From Bilophila wadsworthia ATCC 49260 (GTDB lineage: Bacteria; Desulfobacterota; Desulfovibrionia; Desulfovibrionales; Desulfovibrionaceae): DNA of 8,086 bases. The notes under the pieces were generated by a model, which saw nothing but the letters and a program-made list of their open reading frames with translations, ran no database searches and had not been told where the DNA came from. Location: contig NZ_JNJP01000120.1 of assembly GCF_000701705.1 (NCBI RefSeq), forward strand, positions 1 through 8,086. The letters are read 5' to 3'. The stretch's first letter is position 1. Every line of letters starts with the position of its first letter. Positions 5,092 to 8,086 of the stretch are shown piece after piece. The position numbers and the translations under genes were made by a program.

Positions 5092-5343
5092 TTAATACCA
5101 AATGCTCTTTAGCTGATCCTTGGTATAGCCCTTGCCTTCCATGCACCATTCGAAATAGTTGCTCCACGGGAGCTGATCGCTCCATGAATAGCGGCTCCCG
5201 CCGATCATGGAGTTGGTCTGCTCGGTGCAGGAACGCTGCGCATCCTGAAAGGCTTGTTCTTCAGGGGTAAGCGCCTTGGTGGCGCAGCCGCCGAGCATGA
5301 GGAGGGCAGTGGCAAAAATGGCGGTCTTCAATATGGTATTCAT
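5092..5343 (-). CDS. Small lipoprotein of unknown function (83 aa)
   Basis: The product starts with a short signal peptide and a lipobox, L17-G18-G19-C20, so signal peptidase II would leave a lipidated C20. Alanine follows the cysteine, so the Lol rule developed for enterobacteria favours the outer membrane. The mature part is 64 residues with two further cysteines, C39 and C67, that could form a disulfide in the periplasm, and an aromatic C-terminal part (W54, W60, Y63, F64, W66, Y73, W82, Y83). The segment WCMEGKGYTKDQL resembles the C-terminal CM-x2-KGY/W motif of small proteobacterial lipoproteins, but I cannot name the family. ATG 5343 is chosen because GGAGG (5353-5349) lies 5 nt upstream and it opens the signal peptide. 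The gene is transcribed alone, divergently from glmS. Confidence 0.87.
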   Translation of the reverse strand: MNTILKTAIFATALLMLGGCATKALTPEEQAFQDAQRSCTEQTNSMIGGSRYSWSDQLPWSNYFEWCMEGKGYTKDQLKSIWY

Positions 5344-5414
5344 AGTATCCTCCTGAAATAAATAAAAACTCTGAAACAGCAGGCTGAAAATGGCTTTTTC
5401 TGTCCGTGTAGTGG

Positions 5415-5442
5415 AATATACGGTGAATTTACGGGACATCAA
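5415..5442 (-). promoter_or_regulatory. Candidate promoter of the lipoprotein gene
   Basis: On the minus strand TTGATG (5442-5437) and TATATT (5420-5415) are separated by 16 bp. An A/T-rich stretch at about 5443-5465 just upstream of the -35 could act as an UP element. The leader would be about 65 nt. Confidence 0.5.
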
Positions 5443-5626
5443 TGAAAATCATCTTAATAATAACCTAGTTGGGTGATTTCAGAAGCGTATCGGGGCGTAT
5501 TTACAACGTGCCCTTTTTCTATCACACTGGAACTCTGCCTGAAAACAGGCTGTAAAAAGAAACCACTGCTCTCGGCGGCGCATGGAGCCCCGACGGCATT
5601 CCCGTGAACGGAAGGAGCAATACTGC

Positions 5627-7450
5627 ATGTGCGGAATTATTGGTTATGCCGGACATCGTCCGGCTGTTCCGGTCATCATCGAAGGCTTGCGGCGCCTTGA
5701 ATACCGCGGGTACGATTCCGCTGGAGTCGGTTTTATTCAGGGGAGGGAACTCAAGGTCATCAAGGCTGAGGGCAAATTGGCGGCTCTGGAAGAAAAGCTC
5801 GCCCACTATCCCAACACTGTCGCCATGAACGGCATCGGGCATACGCGCTGGGCCACGCATGGCGTGCCCGCCGAACGCAATGCCCATCCTCATATCGGCG
5901 GCAACAACGAACTCGCCATCATCCACAACGGCATCATCGAAAACTTTCAGGAGCTGAAGGAAGGCCTGCTCGCCAAGGGCTATGTCTTCAAATCCGAAAC
6001 CGATACGGAAGTCCTGGCCCATCTCATCGCGGAAGGCCGCAAGCACAACCCCACGCTGCTTGAAGCCTTTGCCTGGGCTCTGCGTCAGGCCCACGGCGCG
6101 TATGCCGTGGCGGTGATCTGCCCCGATGAGCCGGGGACCATCCTTTCCGCGCGCATGTCCGCTCCCCTGATCCTCGGCGTGGGCGTGGGCGAGCATTTCA
6201 TTGCTTCGGATATCCCGGCGTTCCTGCCCTATACGCGTGACGTCGTTTTTCTGGAGGACGGCGAAATCGTCCGCATCACGGACGCCACGTGGCAGGTGCT
6301 GTCTCTCGAGACGCTCGAGCCCGTCCGGAAGGAAGTGCAGACCGTCCAGTGGGACATGCAGGCCGCACGGAAAGGCGGGTTCAAGCACTTCATGCTCAAG
6401 GAAATCTTTGAACAGCCCAAGGTTATCTCGGATTGCCTTGCCGGGCGTGTGGACGAAGAGAAGGGTATGGTCGTGCTGCCGGAGCTCGACGGGCTTCCCG
6501 TCCCCTCTCGCCTGCGGATCATTGCCTGCGGGACCTCGTACCATGCGGGCATGTGGGGGCAGCACCTGCTTGAGAACTGGGCGCGTATGCCGGTCGTCCC
6601 GGAAATCGCGTCCGAGTTCCGGTACCGCAACGTTATCCTTGAGCCTGACGACATGGTCCTTGTGATCAGCCAGTCCGGGGAAACGGCGGATACGCTTGCG
6701 GCGCTCCGCCTCGCCAAGGAAAAGGGCTGTATCGCCATCGCGCTGTGCAACGTCGTGGGATCGTCCATCCCGCGTGAGGCCGATGCGGTGATCTATACGC
6801 AGGCCGGACCGGAAATCAGCGTGGCATCCACCAAGGCCATGTGCAGCCAGATGGTCATCATGGCGCTCATCGCGCTCTATTACGGACAGCGTAAGGGGTT
6901 GCTTGACGCCAAGACCCGCCATGAAGCGCTCGCCGCCCTGCACGGCTTGCCGAAGCAGATCGAGGATGCCCTGCCCGCCATGCGGGAAACGGCACAGATG
7001 CTGTCCCCGCTGTATGCGTCCGCGCACAGCTTCTTCTATCTGGGGCGCGGCCATGCCTTCCCCCTCGCGCTGGAAGGCGCTCTCAAGTTGAAGGAAATTT
7101 CCTACATCCACGCGGAGGGGTATGCCTCCGGAGAGATGAAGCACGGGCCCATCGCCCTGATTGAACCGGAATTCCCGACCTTTGCGCTTGCCTTCAATGA
7201 TGCGTTGTTTCCGAAGGTCAAATCGAATATCGTGGAAGTGCAGGCCCGCCGCGGTCCGGTCATCGCGCTGGCCAACCCCGGAGCGGATCTGCATGTGGAG
7301 CACCTGTGGACGATTCCCTCCGCGTGGGGCCCGTTCAACGCCTTTTTGGCGCTTCCGGCCATGCAGTTGTTCAGCTATGAAATGGCCGACTATCTCGGCA
7401 AAGACGTGGATCAGCCCAGAAACCTCGCCAAGAGCGTGACTGTCGAATAA
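5627..7450 (+). CDS. glmS: Glutamine--fructose-6-phosphate aminotransferase (isomerizing)
   Basis: Makes glucosamine-6-phosphate from fructose-6-phosphate and glutamine, the first committed step to UDP-GlcNAc for peptidoglycan and lipopolysaccharide, in the cytoplasm. The 607-residue product matches the usual length (609 in E. coli). The N-terminal glutaminase domain has the nucleophile C2 (exposed after Met removal), RRLEYRGYDSAG, GHTRWATHG (R74), HNGIIEN (N101, G102) and the TDTEV motif (D126). Two SIS sugar-phosphate domains follow, with CGTSYHAG (C301), SQSGET (S348-T353), KLKEIS (E490), MKHGP (H506) and the C-terminal KSVTVE tail. No key residue is missing. ATG 5627 is fixed by the MCGI start and AAGGAG (5612-5617) 9 nt upstream; a longer start at 5582 would bury the catalytic cysteine. 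I see no glmS ribozyme in the leader and no convincing promoter. Confidence 0.98.
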   Translation: MCGIIGYAGHRPAVPVIIEGLRRLEYRGYDSAGVGFIQGRELKVIKAEGKLAALEEKLAHYPNTVAMNGIGHTRWATHGVPAERNAHPHIGGNNELAIIHNGIIENFQELKEGLLAKGYVFKSETDTEVLAHLIAEGRKHNPTLLEAFAWALRQAHGAYAVAVICPDEPGTILSARMSAPLILGVGVGEHFIASDIPAFLPYTRDVVFLEDGEIVRITDATWQVLSLETLEPVRKEVQTVQWDMQAARKGGFKHFMLKEIFEQPKVISDCLAGRVDEEKGMVVLPELDGLPVPSRLRIIACGTSYHAGMWGQHLLENWARMPVVPEIASEFRYRNVILEPDDMVLVISQSGETADTLAALRLAKEKGCIAIALCNVVGSSIPREADAVIYTQAGPEISVASTKAMCSQMVIMALIALYYGQRKGLLDAKTRHEALAALHGLPKQIEDALPAMRETAQMLSPLYASAHSFFYLGRGHAFPLALEGALKLKEISYIHAEGYASGEMKHGPIALIEPEFPTFALAFNDALFPKVKSNIVEVQARRGPVIALANPGADLHVEHLWTIPSAWGPFNAFLALPAMQLFSYEMADYLGKDVDQPRNLAKSVTVE

Positions 7451-7510
7451 CCGGCATCCGGCGAGGGCTTCCTGACCGTCGCCGAATACCTCCCAAAGGA
7501 AAAGGAAGGT

Positions 7511-7535
7511 GGCGGAGCATCGTTGATGTTCCGCC
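7511..7535 (+). terminator. Hairpin after glmS
   Basis: GGCGGAGCAT (7511-7520) pairs with ATGTTCCGCC (7526-7535) with one G-T wobble around a 5-nt loop. CTGTTTCATT follows, a poor U-tract. It lies 60 nt after the glmS stop codon and is probably its terminator, though read-through into the next gene is possible. Confidence 0.55.
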
Positions 7536-7559
7536 CTGTTTCATTCGGAACGTTTTCAT

Positions 7560-7590
7560 GGAAAGCCTCCTTCGGAGAAGGGACTTTTCC
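7560..7590 (+). promoter_or_regulatory. Two-part hairpin in the leader of the DUF302 gene
   Basis: GGAAAG (7560-7565) can pair with CTTTTCC (7584-7590, one bulge), enclosing CTCC/GGAG (7567-7577) with a TTC loop. It sits about 15 nt before the ribosome binding site of the next gene. It may affect translation or be chance pairing. No convincing promoter is visible between glmS and that gene. Confidence 0.3.
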
Positions 7591-7617
7591 AACGAACCTT
7601 CAAAAAAAGGAATGGTC

Positions 7618-8019
7618 ATGCATACCACGGAAGGACTCGTGTCCAAGCCCTGTGCGGGTAGTGTGGAAACAGTCTGGAATCGTTTGCTTGAAACGCTCAA
7701 GACCTTGAACGTTCCGTTGTTCGCTACGGTGGACCACGCCGCCAACGCGCGTGCCGCCGGGTTGTTCATGCCCGAAACCCGCGTGGCCTTTTTCGGCAAG
7801 CCCGCGGTCGGGACGCATCTGATGCTGGAGCGCCCCGAGGTTGCCCTCGAGCTGCCTCTGCGCATCGTGATTTCCGAAGTCCCCGGCGAAGGGACAATGC
7901 TTTTCATGCCCGACATCCTGTGGCTTGCCCATCGCTACGGCATTGATCCGCAGCTCGACAGCCTCAGGAAGACCCTTGGTTTTATGGCCCTTGTTTCCGA
8001 CAAGGTTTGTGGGGATTAG
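7618..8019 (+). CDS. DUF302 domain protein
   Basis: A 133-residue protein that fits DUF302 over nearly its whole length: an N-terminal helix with SVETVWNRLLETLK (residues 15-28), then PLFATVDHAANARAAGL (33-49), a V-x-FFGKPAVGTHLM block (56-69) and the ALELPLRIVI strand. The family is widespread in bacteria and archaea and its biochemical role is not established; residues D39 and H40 belong to the conserved core. There is no signal peptide or membrane segment. C12 and C131 near the ends are not a known motif. ATG 7618 is preferred: AAAGGA (7606-7611) lies 6 nt upstream and the family domain begins soon after. ATG 7612 is too close to that site, and ATG 7558 would add 20 residues with no family match. 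It follows glmS after 167 nt containing a hairpin, so co-transcription is uncertain. Confidence 0.88.
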   Translation: MHTTEGLVSKPCAGSVETVWNRLLETLKTLNVPLFATVDHAANARAAGLFMPETRVAFFGKPAVGTHLMLERPEVALELPLRIVISEVPGEGTMLFMPDILWLAHRYGIDPQLDSLRKTLGFMALVSDKVCGD

Positions 8020-8027
8020 GGGATGAA

Positions 8028-8083
8028 CCGGGGGAGGAGAGAGGAAATCTTTCTTCAGAAAGGTTTCCTCTCTCCTCCCCCGG
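8028..8083. terminator. Long stem-loop, family copy 3
   Basis: Bases 8028-8053 pair with 8058-8083 (26 bp, one G-T wobble at 8048/8063) around a TTCA loop. It begins 8 nt after the DUF302 stop codon. The arms are purine- and pyrimidine-biased and the core CTTTCTTCAGAAAG equals that of copy 1. The window ends just after it, so any U-tract cannot be fully judged; the three following bases are ACC. Confidence 0.8.
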
Positions 8084-8086
8084 ACC

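Noticed and set aside
5443..5626. glmS ribozyme or strong promoter before glmS
   Set aside because: No glmS ribozyme core was recognised, and no -35/-10 pair with good spacing could be found on the plus strand. Only a small hairpin GCCTG/CAGGC (5537-5550) is present.
5522..7303. Long minus-strand open frame (593 codons) opposite glmS
   Set aside because: It lies entirely antisense to a gene with all GlmS motifs, has no ribosome binding site or family signature, and reflects the high-G+C codon bias of glmS.

Overview
The window looks like ordinary chromosome from a sulfate-reducing deltaproteobacterium of the Desulfovibrionaceae type (Desulfovibrio, Bilophila, Mailhella and relatives). This is an inference from the protein families, the fairly high G+C, the small 2[4Fe-4S] ferredoxin and the long purine/pyrimidine stem-loops after genes; no rRNA or other marker gene is present to settle the genus. 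There is no mobile element, CRISPR array, tRNA or rRNA gene, and I see no clear novel defence or metabolic system.

Layout, left to right. Positions 1-478 hold no credible gene: a 19-bp perfect stem-loop at the left edge, a small terminator at 88-109, then a long leader with several inverted repeats in front of thrC. Threonine synthase (thrC, 479-1915, +) is followed by a structured spacer and a likely promoter, then a 62-residue 2[4Fe-4S] ferredoxin (2131-2319, +). Two hairpins, the second with a T7 tract, close the ferredoxin unit. Next is a tightly packed three-gene + strand operon: a YkgJ-type cysteine-cluster protein (2436-3125), an unrecognised 133-residue protein (3125-3526, TGATG overlap) and a five-repeat TPR protein (3501-4130, 26-nt overlap). 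A 19-bp stem-loop ends it.

Positions 4184-4580 carry no supported gene but two strong terminators that could work in both directions. Two small envelope genes follow on the minus strand: a Lys/Gln-rich secreted protein resembling acid-shock protein Asr in composition (4581-4859) and an 83-residue lipoprotein (5092-5343). Each has a recognisable ribosome binding site, a candidate promoter and a downstream hairpin. Glucosamine-6-phosphate synthase (glmS, 5627-7450, +) diverges from the lipoprotein gene and is followed by a DUF302 protein (7618-8019, +). The window ends in a third long stem-loop.

The genes do not form one pathway. ThrC makes threonine, GlmS feeds amino-sugar and cell-wall synthesis, and the ferredoxin carries electrons. 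The part most worth attention is the uncharacterised translationally coupled trio (YkgJ, unknown, TPR), whose first gene may be read from a leaderless mRNA. Second is a repeated stem-loop family, three copies in 8 kb, that lacks the U-tract of a classical terminator.
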